DNA from: Ilex aquifolium
Lineage: Eukaryota; Streptophyta; Magnoliopsida; Aquifoliales; Aquifoliaceae
DNA length: 64,000 nucleotides
Direction: 5' to 3'
Assembly (NCBI GenBank): GCA_951799425.1
Contig: OX637397.1
Span: forward strand, 16,452,064 to 16,516,063
In this document: positions 44,338-55,618 of the stretch, piece by piece
Position numbering within the stretch: the stretch's first letter is position 1
Layout: each line of letters begins with the position of its first letter
Notes under the pieces: generated by a model
What the model saw: only the letters and a program-made list of their open reading frames with translations
Told to the model about the DNA's origin: nothing
Databases searched by the model: none
Made by a program: the position numbers and the translations under genes

Positions 44338-46626
44338 TGTGACGCCCCAATTTTTCGGGGGTCTTTTATTCACCGTTGATAAACCCATCAACCCGCGGAA
44401 ATACCGGTGAATGTCACTTAACCCGACACCACGTCACCACATTCCCTTTACCGGGACTTATAATTATATGTGAAAGAATCCCAAGTCTAACTTCTTTTGG
44501 TTGGTTGACCCATCCGAGGTCCAATATGCCACCATTGGTATCCTATTATTGTTCATTTATAACCTTTAAAGGAAGGAAACAATAGCCCAAGGGTTTGGCA
44601 AAAAAAGAAAAAAAAAATTAAAATTTCAGAAAATTTTGGAGGGCGTACCGGTACGGTATGCCCACTGGACCTCTGCGTACCGGTACGCGTACCGGTACGC
44701 TCCACCTTCTGGCTGTCGCCGTACCGGTACGGTTCTGCCACTTTTGCCTTTTTCCTTTGTTTTTCACTTCCAATCCATTCAACACACAATCTTTTCCATC
44801 CAACACATATTTAATGAAGTTTTTCCCATAAAACATGATACATATAAATTCTATTACAAACATTTATATGAATTTACATACCAAAACCAAGTTTTTATAA
44901 TAATTTTACAAAAACTCAAAATAAAGCCACATTCCGACTTTCTTCAACCTTGGGGCTCGAAATGGGAGCCGTCCGCCGGTGTAAACCTAGCACCTGAAAT
45001 ATTTTTCCCACAAAGGGTGAGCCACGCTCAATAGGGTATCTCCTAATGAGACTACTCCCCAACCTATATGCATATGAAATGTTCACATGCCATAAAACAA
45101 CAATTCATAACATCCCAAGCAAGGAAATATATTCAATGATGGAATTTGCAATGCCATGCTATGGAATGAGGTGAGACCCACTCATGCATATCAACCGAGC
45201 CCTTCCCGGCTCCTCTACACATGCAAGTGCCAATGTGTACTAATCCGTCATTTATGTTGTACATCAAATGACATTTCATTCTAGGGTCTTTCTTGGGGTG
45301 GATATTTATGGACTTACACCAACGGCACCCAACCGACACGGAATTCATGGACTTCCACCAACGGTTCCGCGTACACTGACACACTTTATGGACTCTTATA
45401 CCAACGGAGTGCGTATCCAATCACCGGGTCTCTCACCCGAGGGATAGTCTAGCCCTTCTTGCTACCCCAACCCTAACAACCGTGCAAACCGTGCGACTCG
45501 ATTAGGTCATCGACCCATCTTACCCGAGCCCACTCGTCATCCACCAAGCGTGGTGAAGACAACCACCATGCACACACACCCACTAAATGCGATGTTCCCG
45601 TGCATATGCAATGTGATGCTCCATTGCAACAATATTATCATGTTCAATATGCTATGAGTAACACATGAACATTCTAATCACGTTTTACATATTTCATGGA
45701 AAAATATAACCACATAGCATGCCCACAATTCACATAATCCAAGAATTACATTAGGTCAATCCCATATACCCAATTCTAGAAATTTCATTTAAAAATTTCT
45801 AATTACCAATCCAATTAGAATTGATCTTTACCCATTTCAATACCCATTTCAACACATTACCAACAATAGGCAAGAGATATACAATCTATCATCCTACCCA
45901 TTTCATAAAAACATCCTAGGTTTGGAATAAACCTTAGTAGGAGGGAACCCTACTTCTTGTAGCGTGTAGAATCGTCGTGGGAAGCTCCTAGAACTCAAAG
46001 CAAGCTTCAATCCTCCACTTCCAACTTTTCGGCCTCCCAACGTTCGGTGAAAGCCGTCGTTTTTGGTACCCACGCGTAGCCCTCGACGAGGAGAACAACT
46101 TTTGTTCTTGGCCCGTGTGGATTTGAGCTCTCAATCTCCGTAGATCGTAGAGAGAAGATGGAGAACCCAAGCTCTTTCCCTCTCTTCCTCTCTCACGTTG
46201 ATCGGCCGAACAAAATGGATTTTCTCCCCTTTAAATACTCTTTAAATACTTGGCCTACAACGCGCCACACGGCCCTTATTTCCCGGGTCCGTTTTAACCC
46301 CGAAACGATTAAATTTCGCTCCGGTTCAAGTTCAAAATATTTTTATTTTAACTTGCCGTCATTTATTTCCCAAAATTTAAAATTTTATTCAGAATTTCGT
46401 TTTTGGGTCTCCCGAGGTCCGACCGCCTCGTAAAACGCGAAAAATCCGATTAACTCGGAATTCAATGAAATTTAACAGGCTAAGTAGATTTCGCGAGACG
46501 AATCCAAAGGTGATGTCCGTTTCGTCATCCGAGCTGTATAAAAATTCAGGTTTACAACCTGTACCATAGTGGCAAATTACATTTTTGCCCTTTTTCGCAA
46601 AAGTTCAAATTTTCTCGGGTTTTACA
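44338..46626 (-). repeat. 5' LTR of the chromovirus
   Basis: 2289 bases, uninterrupted, the reference for the enlarged left LTR. On the coding strand it starts TGTAAAACCC at 46626 and ends GGCGTCACA at 44338. A likely TATA box (GTATTTAAAG) lies near 46235-46245, followed by a leader. Three approximate repeats around ACCAACGG lie at about 45300-45410. Confidence 0.9.
44645..44730. repeat. GTACCGGTAC palindrome cluster in the 5' LTR
   Basis: Four perfect copies start at 44645, 44677, 44689 and 44721, spaced 32, 12 and 32 bases. The left LTR has the same number in a different order of spacings (32, 32, 12). Confidence 0.9.
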
Positions 46627-46631
46627 ATTAT

Positions 46632-47409
46632 TACTACAATTATTAGTTTGTTTCTTAAATTATGCAACCGACTATGATTGTTGAGTTTGCATTGGCCAAC
46701 AACTATTATATTTCTCACATTGCAACTCTATCTAGAATTATTAGGTTTGCATTAACCTAGTTATGGATATTGGAAACATGTATTTTATTAAATACTAGTG
46801 AAGAACCGGCGTGCAAGGCATGCTAGTTAAATTTTTTTTTTTTTTTTGTGAGATAGTAAAATTTGTTAGACTAATATAAGGGTAGTTAGATATAAATACT
46901 TCTTGATTATAGGAATGCACTAAGTTGTGTAATATTATAAAGGTGAAATGATATGTCTAATTAGACGAATTCTTATTGTTCGGTAACAAGTAGATGCTCC
47001 CAAAGATTAATTACAATTAATTGCATGAATGAAATAAATTTTTTGATTTGTTTTTATATATAAATTTTATGATTACACCACTATCCAGCTTTTAATATAA
47101 AATTTCGATTGTGTCCATGAATGACATAATGTTTAGCATAATTATATGTAAGCAAAAATTTGACATATTATTTTAATTAAATAAATAACAATAGGTATCT
47201 CACAACCGAACCCATCCACCTAAACCCGTGCCTAATTCACGAAAATAGATCCATTGTTGGTGAGGTATAACAATGGTGTTTTTTTTTTTTTTTTGTGATG
47301 TAAGGATGATCTTGGTGTTGGCCACAAATGAAGAAATGAAATCCAAAACATCTGCGACTATTAGACTCAGGTTAAAAGGAAAGGACAATAAATAATAAGG
47401 AGAGAGAGG

Positions 47410-47466
<57 letters not shown>

Positions 47467-48190
47467 GTGGGGCGGTGTGGTCACAAGTTGGTGTGGGGGA
47501 TAAATACTAATATGATAATTAATTACTAAAGTTTTAATTATAATGATATAAGTAGAAATATAATTTCTAAAATTTTAATTACTCTGGTGGTTAGTTGTCA
47601 AAATTATTTAATCAATAACAACGGAAAAGAATTCATTTAATGTTATTGATTAATTACTCAAATTGTAATTAATATGGTATAATTAGAATTGAAAATTACA
47701 ATTAGTGTGGTGATTAAAAACAAAAAACAAAAAACCATAGATGTTGATTAATTACTCAAATTATAATTAATATGATATGATGTTGTGGTTAGAATAATGT
47801 TATTTGGCAATATTAGTTGCTACATCATCAGGTTAGTAAATTAAATTATTTTTTTAATTTAAAGAGCATTACTCACACTTTATTCAAACAGAAGAAAGAA
47901 GAAATGTGAACTTAATGTATTAAGAGATGAGAAATGTATGTAGGGTCGCCAATAAATCAAGTTGCTCATGCATAACTCGGGATCGGCTCATGTTGGAGCC
48001 CATTCAAGTTTGTTCATATATTAAAATTTAACCTAGCTCTAGCCAAATTTTAAAATTTGTTGAATAAATGAGCCAAGTATGAATAATACATTGTTCAACT
48101 CAAAAGGCTCATGAACAAAGAGCTCATTTATGTATGCGAAGACTAAACACTCTTAGGAAGCAATAAGGTACTGCTAACAAAAATGCAGCA
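46632..48190. other. AT-rich region with a possible Helitron end
   Basis: No gene. At 46795-46830 the minus strand reads GCATGCCTTGCACGC followed by CGGTTCTTCACTAG and then T, which resembles a Helitron 3' end; no matching 5' end was found. Further along, several copies of AATTACTAAAGTTTTAATTA-like sequence recur (47520-47770), an AT-rich dispersed or tandem pattern. Confidence 0.35.
47401..47462. repeat. (GA)n microsatellite
   Basis: About 60 bases of nearly pure GA repeat with a GGG interruption near the left end. It creates a Ser/Leu frame on the minus strand that is not a gene. Confidence 0.9.
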
Positions 48191-48194
48191 ATGC

Positions 48195-48310
48195 AGGAAG
48201 GAGTGGCCCATTGGTAAGGGCTTACCCCCGTCCCGCTTGTGATTTTGGGTTCCAACCTCTTTCTATTCTTCGTTCCCAAGAAAAGACATACAAAAATAGA
48301 TACAAACAAC
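48195..48310 (+). mobile_element. Possible tRNA-derived SINE
   Basis: GAGTGGCCCATTGGTAAGGG fits a Pol III A box (TGGCNNANTGG). About 40 bases later GGGTTCCAACCTC fits a B box. The spacing is like a tRNA gene, but no tRNA fold is complete, which suggests a SINE head. An A-rich stretch (AGAAAAGACATACAAAAATA) follows. Target duplications were not found. Confidence 0.45.
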
Positions 48311-48803
48311 CCACATTTGACACCACATTCGGATACAATTCTAGCCATTGCATTGAACACATAGGTTTCCCTATAGGTTTGTTTCACATTTATGTAATTT
48401 AAGAAAACTTCCAAGATGTGTAATTAGTGTACTTCCAAACTCCGAAATATTAAATGCGAAAAAAGGAATCAGGTAGAATAAGTGTAACCATGAGACCAAC
48501 CCTTTAGTAGAAAGAGCTAAAAACAATGTCTTTAATGTACATCATATATATCTATATTTTAACGGCTATACAAGTGCATACATTTAGCAATAAACTTGTT
48601 GAAAAGGATTGCATATTACCTTTATAATGTTTGTTTTTAGCAACCACAAAAATTTGTTTAACAGATTAAGGTGGTTTAATATTTTTCAATGGTTCTCCAC
48701 GTGTAAATGCCATAAAACAAGCAATTGTGTAGGCTCACAAATTCAAATTTTATGTTAAGTACTCACCATTGTTTTTACTAATGTTAAATAATTGGCTTGC
48801 CTC

Positions 48804-49101
48804 TAGAGGTGTCAATCATACGTGTTGTGTCATTTTCGATCATGTTATTTTTTAATTATTTTATTTTGATTGGTGTCTTGTTCGTATTAATAAAAATATT
48901 TAATTCTAAAATAAGTCATATGATACTATGTAAAGAAATTTAAAAAATTATGAAATAATTATTTTCTGTCTGTAGTATCAATTAATTGTGTTGTTCGTCT
49001 CTAATTTTAATTTTGTCTATTTATTATTCGCATTAGTTAGTCATGCCATTTTTAGGTTTCTTGTTGTTTTTGTATGTAAGAGTAAAATTGGCATCCCTAT
49101 T
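48804..49101. mobile_element. Small hAT-like MITE remnant
   Basis: The left end (TAGAGGTGTCAATCATACG) and the reverse complement of the right end (TAGGGATGCCAATTTTAC) are imperfect inverted repeats of the TAGGGGTGTCAAT type common in plant hAT MITEs. The interior is AT-rich with no coding. Flanking duplications are not clear. Confidence 0.45.
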
Positions 49102-49318
49102 TGTAAGGATGTCCATGTGCTGGGTTGCCCACGGGTCCCGTTACCTGGCCAGAAAAAAATAGGCCTGAAGCACAAGAGGCCCAATAGTTGGCCTGCCCGA
49201 ACCCTATCTTGAGCCTAATATCTTTCAAGAGAGGTTTTGAGCTTGCCCTCAAACCCATTACTCGGTTTGAAACCTGGTCCATGAGCTTGCTCGCAAAAAT
49301 CCGACCCATGAGCCCGCC
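49102..49318. mobile_element. Left part of a GC-rich hAT-like element split by a solo LTR
   Basis: AAGGATGTCCATGTGCTGGG at the left edge, then GCCC- and GGCC-rich sequence as at hAT subterminal regions. It is cut at CCGCC by the solo LTR and resumes at 51507-51575. Confidence 0.35.
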
Positions 49319-49842
49319 TATAACACCCCGTATTTTTCTTTTATAGATATGTATAGAGATATATATATAGAGATATATAGAAATAATATTTGTAAAGATG
49401 TAGATATATGTAGTGACATGAATAAACCGTAGGAATAAATGCTATGGAGACAATTTGATTGGGAAGTTACGTGTCGAAGATGTTTAAACTTGGAAAGGGT
49501 GATTAGACAAGTTTCTAAAATTTTGTAGGTCAAAATAATGATTCCATTGAATCCGGAAGGTCGAAAAACATTGGGAGTGGTAATATGGATGTATTGGAAG
49601 TTAGGAAGTGTCCTGGAGTTAAAATACACTTTAGCGAGAATTTGGGGAAAAATGGGTATTGAATACCTCTTAGTACTTTGTACATAAATTTTTAGTCTTA
49701 ATTCCAAATGACCTGAAATTTGGACAGTAGATAGTAGACATCTAGAGCTACAAAAGGGTATCTAATGAAAATTTTCCAATTCGACCTCTAAATGGGTCAA
49801 AAATGCATTGGAAGTGGAAGTAGAAAAAAATCTGGGTAGTGA

Positions 49843-49998
49843 CTACCGGTAGCCAAAATCAGCTACCGGTAGCCAAATTTAGCTACCGGTAGCCAACCGG
49901 TAGCCGATGGTCCAGTAAAAATCAGCTACCGGTAGCCAACCGGTAGTCGAGGGTCCCGTGTGTCCGAGCTACCGGTAGCCAAAATCAGCTACCGGTAG
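49843..49998. repeat. CTACCGGTAG palindrome array upstream of the LTR TATA box
   Basis: Six perfect copies of the self-complementary decamer CTACCGGTAG start at 49843, 49863, 49883, 49926, 49969 and 49989 (spacings 20, 20, 43, 43, 20), with two AACCGGTAG half-matches at 49895 and 49938. The array ends about 50 bases before the TATA box. Confidence 0.92.
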
Positions 49999-50685
49999 CC
50001 ACTGTAAAAATCCGAATTTTTCTGTTCGCGAACCCTCGATTTTTCCTCCACTATAAATAAATTTTGTCACCTCCTTAGCCTTCCTTACACCACTCCAAAC
50101 CCTAGAAAACATAAGAGAGGAAGAGAGAAAGAGAGAAACACAAGATCAAGAGAAAACAAGGGATTGAAGGGTTGATTCAAGATCAAAGCCCTAATTTTTC
50201 CAAGAACATTAAGGTAGGGGTTTCCTCTCACTCTCTTACATTGAGGCTAGAGTATTTATGTATGTATGTTTTGGCTATCAATGGTATATATATGCTAGGA
50301 AATCATCTTCTCTTGGGCTTTTTGACAAAGATTTTATGTTTTACACAAAGCTAGGGTTGTATACCCATGAAATCCCTCTCTTGTTTGAAAACCCTAGTTT
50401 TCAAGAGTGATGGGTTTTCCTTTTTGAACTCTTCCTTTATTCTTGATTTAAAAACTTTAGTGTTTCATATTGAACAACAAAATGGTATTTATGATGATCT
50501 CTTGTATTTTCCTTCATTGTTCTATGGAAATTGCCTCATGTTGGATGTGTGGAATTTTATGAAAACTTGCTTGAGAAATTGGGGATTTATGGTATTGTTG
50601 GTAATGTGAGGTGAGATGTTTGTTGATATGTTATCTCTTGCGTAGTTGTACGATACTACCATGGTTTACTATTGACCGGGTGTCA

Positions 50686-50800
50686 TGTAGTGGGTAGACG
50701 GCTTTGTATGTCACGCGGGTATGAACTTTTCCTACCACATGGTGTGGGTAGACGTCTTTGTACGCCGTGTGGGTACGAACATTTCCTAGCACTAATGATA
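50686..50800 (+). repeat. Tandem duplication within the solo LTR
   Basis: Two diverged copies of a unit of about 55 bases, with landmarks GTGGGTAGACG, CTTTGTA and TTTCCTA, lie in the transcribed part of the LTR. Confidence 0.65.
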
Positions 50801-51506
50801 ACGGTGTAGTAACGTGGGTTGTGTCGGACATACAGTGTGGGTATCGTGCATTGTACCAAAAATGGTTTCGACAAGAGTTTCGGGAAGTATGGGATTCCGC
50901 GAGAACTTGTTGGAAACGGTTTATGGTAGAATGGATTATCAATGGTATATTTTGTTTAATTATTCATTTCAATTATTGTTGCTATCTAAACTAGAGATCT
51001 GTTAAAATGTCCTCATTTTACTTCAAATGTTATATATGTTATTTGTGAAATGAGACCGACCGTTTTATATACTTTTCTAAACCTTGTTTGGGTTTGGGAG
51101 GATTTTCTACAGAGCTTCGTGCTCACCCCCTACCGTTGAATATTTTTTTTCAGATTGTGTGCCAGAGGATGAGCTCGGTGCTCATGAGCCGGGCCAGGGA
51201 GAGGCTTCACTAGAGGGATACTTGGATCCCGAGTGGGACATCTAGAGATGTCGCTTACTTTTGCTCTAGACTAGGATATTCATTGTAAACCTTGTAAAGT
51301 CTAGTTTTCTTTTGTAATTCCGCTGCGCTACATTATTAAATTTTTGAGATGTAAATGCCATGGTTGGGCATATTCTTTTGGATGATGATGTAAATATTTT
51401 ATGGATGAGGAATGAAGTTTAATTTAATTATGGATGATATTAGTGCTCTCATGACGTGAATGTTTTAGAATGTAATGCCGTCCAGGGTGTGTTTTGGGGC
51501 GTTACA

Positions 51507-51575
51507 CCGCCAGCCTTGACCAGGCCGCCTGCCTAGCTTGTCTGCCATTCCACCCCATTGTTTGAAAAAAAATTA
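51507..51575. mobile_element. Right part of the split hAT-like element
   Basis: GC-rich sequence (CAGGCCGCCTGCC) that resumes after the duplicated CCGCC. It ends where the MULE-MITE's target duplication begins. Confidence 0.3.
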
Positions 51576-52561
51576 GGGAAATTTGGAGGCCGGTCCCCCT
51601 ATATGGACTTGTTTGGATTTAAGTCCGTCAAGAAAACTTATTTGCTATGAAATCCGTTTTTTGTCAATTTTACCATACTATCCCTTCCCTTTAGAAGTGA
51701 AATAAAACTAAAAATTTAAAACTCCTAAATCTTAGGAGTTTGACTAACATTAAAATATTTTCTCTCTCATATCTATCTATATCCATATATAGGTTAAGAG
51801 TTTGACTAGCATTAAAATTTTACCTCTCTCTTATCTATTTATATCTATGTATAGGTTAGGTGTATATATATATATATATATAGTAACATTAAAATTAAAA
51901 AATAGTAACATTCAAATACAAAAAAAAGTTATCATTTGGACACAAAAAATAATTTTTTTAAACACAAAAAAATAGTAACATTTAAACATAAAAAAAAATT
52001 GAAACATTCAATATTAATATTTTTAAAAAATAACAACAGTAACATGTTCAACAAAAATATTAGCATGTTCAACAAAAATAGTAACATGTTTAACAAAAAC
52101 TGTAACATACTTAACAATAATTATTTCTCTCAAATTCAAACGCAAAAAATAGTAATATTCAAAAACAAAAAAAATAATAACATTGAATATTAATATTTAG
52201 TAAAATAATAGTAGTAACATGCTCAACAAAAACAGTAACATGTTCAACATAATAGTAACATGAACAGTAATATACTCAACAAAAACAGTAACATGAACAG
52301 TAACATATTCAACAAAAACAATAACATGAACAGTAACATAATAAAAAAAATAGAAAAATGAATTTGAATATATATATATATATATTTCGATATATATATA
52401 TATATAGAGAGAGAGAGAGTTTTGAATTTGATATATATATCTATATATATAGAGAGAGAAAGCTTTGAATTTGATATATATATATAGAGAGAGAGAGAGA
52501 GAGTTTTGAATTTGATATATATATCTATATATATAGAGAGAGAGAGAGAGCTTTGATTTTG

Positions 52562-52608
<47 letters not shown>

Positions 52609-52681
52609 AATTTGAATTTTAAATTTATGATGGAGATTTTATATATATATATAGAAAGATAGAGAAAGAGCTTTGAATTTG

Positions 52682-52738
<57 letters not shown>

Positions 52739-52992
52739 TGAATTTGAATTTTAAATTTATGATGGAGATTTTATTGGCATATTTTAATTGACCTTGATTT
52801 AAGGGATAACAATTTTCAAAATAGGAAATTAATTTAACTTCCTTTCAAGGAAGGGTATTTTTGAGATAAAAAAAAAAAGTGGACTTAAGTCATTACATAT
52901 AATTTTAAACATGGACTTAGCCCCTTATAAGTTTCCTTACAGGACTTATCTCCAAACAAGTACATGTAGGAGGACTCACTTCCAATTTTCAC
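51576..52992. mobile_element. Mutator-type MITE, copy B
   Basis: Terminal inverted repeats of about 65 bases match copy A: the left starts GGGAAATTTGGAGG and the reverse complement of the right starts GTGAAAATTGG. The 9-bp duplication AAAAAATTA is perfect (51567-51575, 52993-53001). The interior contains AACATGTTCAACAAAAA-type units (about 52040-52340) and a compound (TA)n(GA)n minisatellite. No protein is encoded. It is 247 bases longer than copy A, almost all of it from internal repeats. Confidence 0.82.
52370..52740. repeat. Compound (TA)n(GA)n minisatellite
   Basis: Six or so units of the form TTTGAATTTGATATATATAT followed by (TA)n and then (GA)n, each about 55-75 bases, with unit length varying mainly through the dinucleotide runs. 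Confidence 0.8.
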
Positions 52993-53001
52993 AAAAAATT
53001 A

Positions 53002-54700
53002 ACTATTGAAACTTTGAAGGTTTTGTGGTAATATATGACTCTACTTTATTTAAATAAAATTATTTATTATTCACTTTTTGTCCATTTTTGAGTTTACTTT
53101 TAATTAAAAAATATAATTTAAAAAAATATTAAGTTGAAAACATTTGTGCTGAGATAGTGAGAAAAATCAAACAATTTGTCTTTGCACAAAAATAGCGAAG
53201 ATGACCAAATGTTTATGTCTTTGACGCTCGACATAACATATATGAAACAATTAAATGTCGTCTTAGTTGGAGCTAAGATAATACCTTTAAAAGGTCGACC
53301 ATAGAGTATCTCCAAAATTCTATGTACCCTACATAAAAGCCATATGTGAGAGTTCAAGTGGGCGTTGCAGAGTAACTAAGCTAAAGTTCAAGTTATGCGC
53401 TTGATCAGCAACTAGAGCGCTTGATCAGCAACTAGACTAAGATCCATATTATGTTTTTTTTATTCTTTTCTGATTGAGTAGATGCATAACAATTAGATTT
53501 TAGTCTTGAATTTTTTATTCATGAGTTATATGAGTCAACTCGAATACGACATAATAACAAATAGGCCGATATGATCAAGGGCAGAGCCATAATACTTTTG
53601 TAGTGGACGCAGCTTATTACTTGTTCATGAGTTAAAATCATAATGAAAACCAACCAACAGGAATAATTTATTCCAAAATATAATTTATGACATTCAAATA
53701 TCATAATTTAATTTTTGATGAAGCAAAAATTAGGAATTCAATTATCGAAAGAGCACTGATTGAGAGAAAATTAAAGAGAACGACTAAATGACAACCATCA
53801 AAATTGTCGAGATTTCGCAAACATATTTTAAGTAATAATGATTGATAACTTAGTGTGTAAGGAAACAAGAGAATTAGAGATAACATAGAGACTAAAGAGA
53901 GTGCGATGACTTTGAATCGTATAGAAAGAAACTTAAATCTAAATATTTAAGTCACGAAAGAATTCAGTTTTTTACTAAAAATGAATAGTACAATTAGGGT
54001 CTAAAAATCTATCCTAAATTATTGATCTAATGCCGCGATAGTGGAGATGTTAAAATAGTACTTTTTGGGTAGTATTATTCTAATTAGAGCTCTTTGATTG
54101 ATTCTTTGAGATCACTTCACTTAAAATATTATTAGTAGGTCAATAAATTAGTTTAGATTTAAATTTTTAGACCCAAAAGTGTTATTGAAATATAAAAGTA
54201 GCAGTATATTTATACAAATTTTCAGTGTGGCAATTTTTTTAAAATTATAAATTTATAAAAATTTCAAAACTAACAATTTTTTTTTTAAAAAAATGTGCAC
54301 TTAGGGGCTGTTGCCCCCACTGCCCCAGTGTAAATCCGCTTTTGGATGTGATTAATTAAATTGGTTGAGTTAGGAAATATGGTTCCCTCTGGATAGTTCA
54401 TTCGTGAACCGGTGTTGATTTGATGATATTTGTCTATATGGATAGTATACATGAATTTTGGGTACCAAGAAATCAATAGACCAATATTCAAACAAACCTC
54501 TTTAATTGGGGAGGTAAGGTAAGGTTGAGGCGAAAGTACGTGGAGTTAATATTTTTCAAAAATATTTGGGAAAGAACAAATTTATGAAATTGTGTTCAAA
54601 ATAAGAAATGATTAACTTTACCAAATTTTATATATATATACTTGTATAAAGATTTTTCACTTCGTACTTTGTAAAATCTATGGTGTTACATTATGTTTTA
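53002..54700. other. AT-rich region with decayed repeats
   Basis: No gene. A 21-base direct duplication (GCGCTTGATCAGCAACTAGA type) is at about 53376-53420. GGGCAGAGCCATAATAC at 53579 and GGGGCTGTTGCCCCCACTGC near 54304 are phrases often found at ends of decayed plant hAT elements. Short minus-strand frames show no domains. Confidence 0.35.
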
Positions 54701-55618
54701 AGAAGAAATGTTTTATAGTGTTACATTGAGATTTGATTTTGATGTGATAAATTCCTTGATGTTTTACTTATGTATTTCAAATGATAGTATGTAGCGTACT
54801 TTAAAAAATGCTTACTACTTGTCGTGTATTTCAAATGATAGTACGTAACGTACTTTAAAAAATGCTTACTACTTGTCGTGTACCTAGACTTATTGATTAA
54901 TTATTTCATTGTCTATCATTATGATTGTGAACTGTTGGTATTTAAAATATTGTATATGCTTGAAAAAATGATTATCCTACTGAGCGTGTGGTTGCTCACC
55001 TCTATCATTTAACATTTTCAGTTATGTGCATATGTTGGTGGACTGCATAGTGGGAGTATCGAGACAGAAGATAGTTGTTATGATTTTTATATATTTAGTT
55101 AGACTATATAAAGAACAATGTACAATGATGTATATTATCAAGAATTTATAAATGACTTATATATTGGTTAATTTAGGGGAATATGTATAAATTGTGACCT
55201 TTTAAATGGTTTACTTCTAAAGATTTTAGATACTTTGTATATTATGTTCATGACAAAGAATTTTGGATAGTTAGATTATAACCAGGGGTTGGGAGGACTG
55301 TGTGGGCCTCCATTTGTTACCCTTATTTTGAACAGTAATGATTTATTCGTGGATGTCATCAGAAGGGATGTTTATGGTTGATATGATGTGAATGACTAAT
55401 CAGGTATGATTATTCTATTTAATGTTCTCACAGGTAGCTCTCACAAATTATCTGGATATCCGATTTTCAAAGGAAACTCTGCCGAAATTTTATAAAAAAA
55501 ATATTTATTTAAACTAAAGATATACTTTTTTAGATATTTTTATAACAACCCAGCATGTGTTTTTGGAATAAACAAAGTTTTTTTTTAATCTCGCTTTTGT
55601 AAAATTTAAGGCGTGACA
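54700..55618 (+). repeat. Truncated 5' LTR of a Del-like element
   Basis: The right end is defined by AATTTAAGGCGTGACA followed by GATTGATATCAAAGCTTA, a mutated Met-tRNA primer binding site. Inside, TACTGAGCGTGTGGTTGCTC resembles the 3' part of Tekay/Del LTRs. The left border is lost. Confidence 0.5.
54772..54880. repeat. 54-bp tandem duplication
   Basis: GTATTTCAAATGATAGTA begins at 54772 and again at 54826. The two copies differ at two or so positions (TATGTAGCGTAC against TACGTAACGTAC). Confidence 0.85.

Larger units (their letters stand above)
34362..46626 (-). mobile_element. Complete Tekay/Del-type chromovirus (Ty3/Gypsy)
   Basis: Full structure on the minus strand: 5' LTR (44338-46626), primer binding site, gag-protease, RT-RNase H-integrase-chromodomain, polypurine tract, 3' LTR (34362-39290, enlarged by a nested insertion). 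The 5-bp target duplication ATTAT is perfect (34357-34361 and 46627-46631). The GAATTTCGGGGACGAAATTC motif before the purine tract, the long LTRs and the C-terminal chromodomain all point to the Tekay/Del clade. About two dozen differences are visible between the LTRs over 2.29 kb, near 1 percent, so it is fairly young. Confidence 0.93.
49319..51506 (+). mobile_element. 2.2-kb solo LTR (Gypsy type)
   Basis: The insert begins TATAACACCCCG (normally TGTAACACC) and ends GGGGCGTTACA, flanked by the perfect 5-bp duplication CCGCC (49314-49318, 51507-51511). A TATA box (CTATAAATAA) is at 50051-50060, followed by a leader with GAGA-rich sequence, so it reads on the plus strand. It has no primer binding site, coding or second LTR. 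The first 170 bases match 59929-60102, a second truncated member. Confidence 0.85.

Noticed and set aside
48195-48310. A tRNA gene
   Set aside because: A and B boxes are present, but there is no complete cloverleaf, so a SINE head is more likely.
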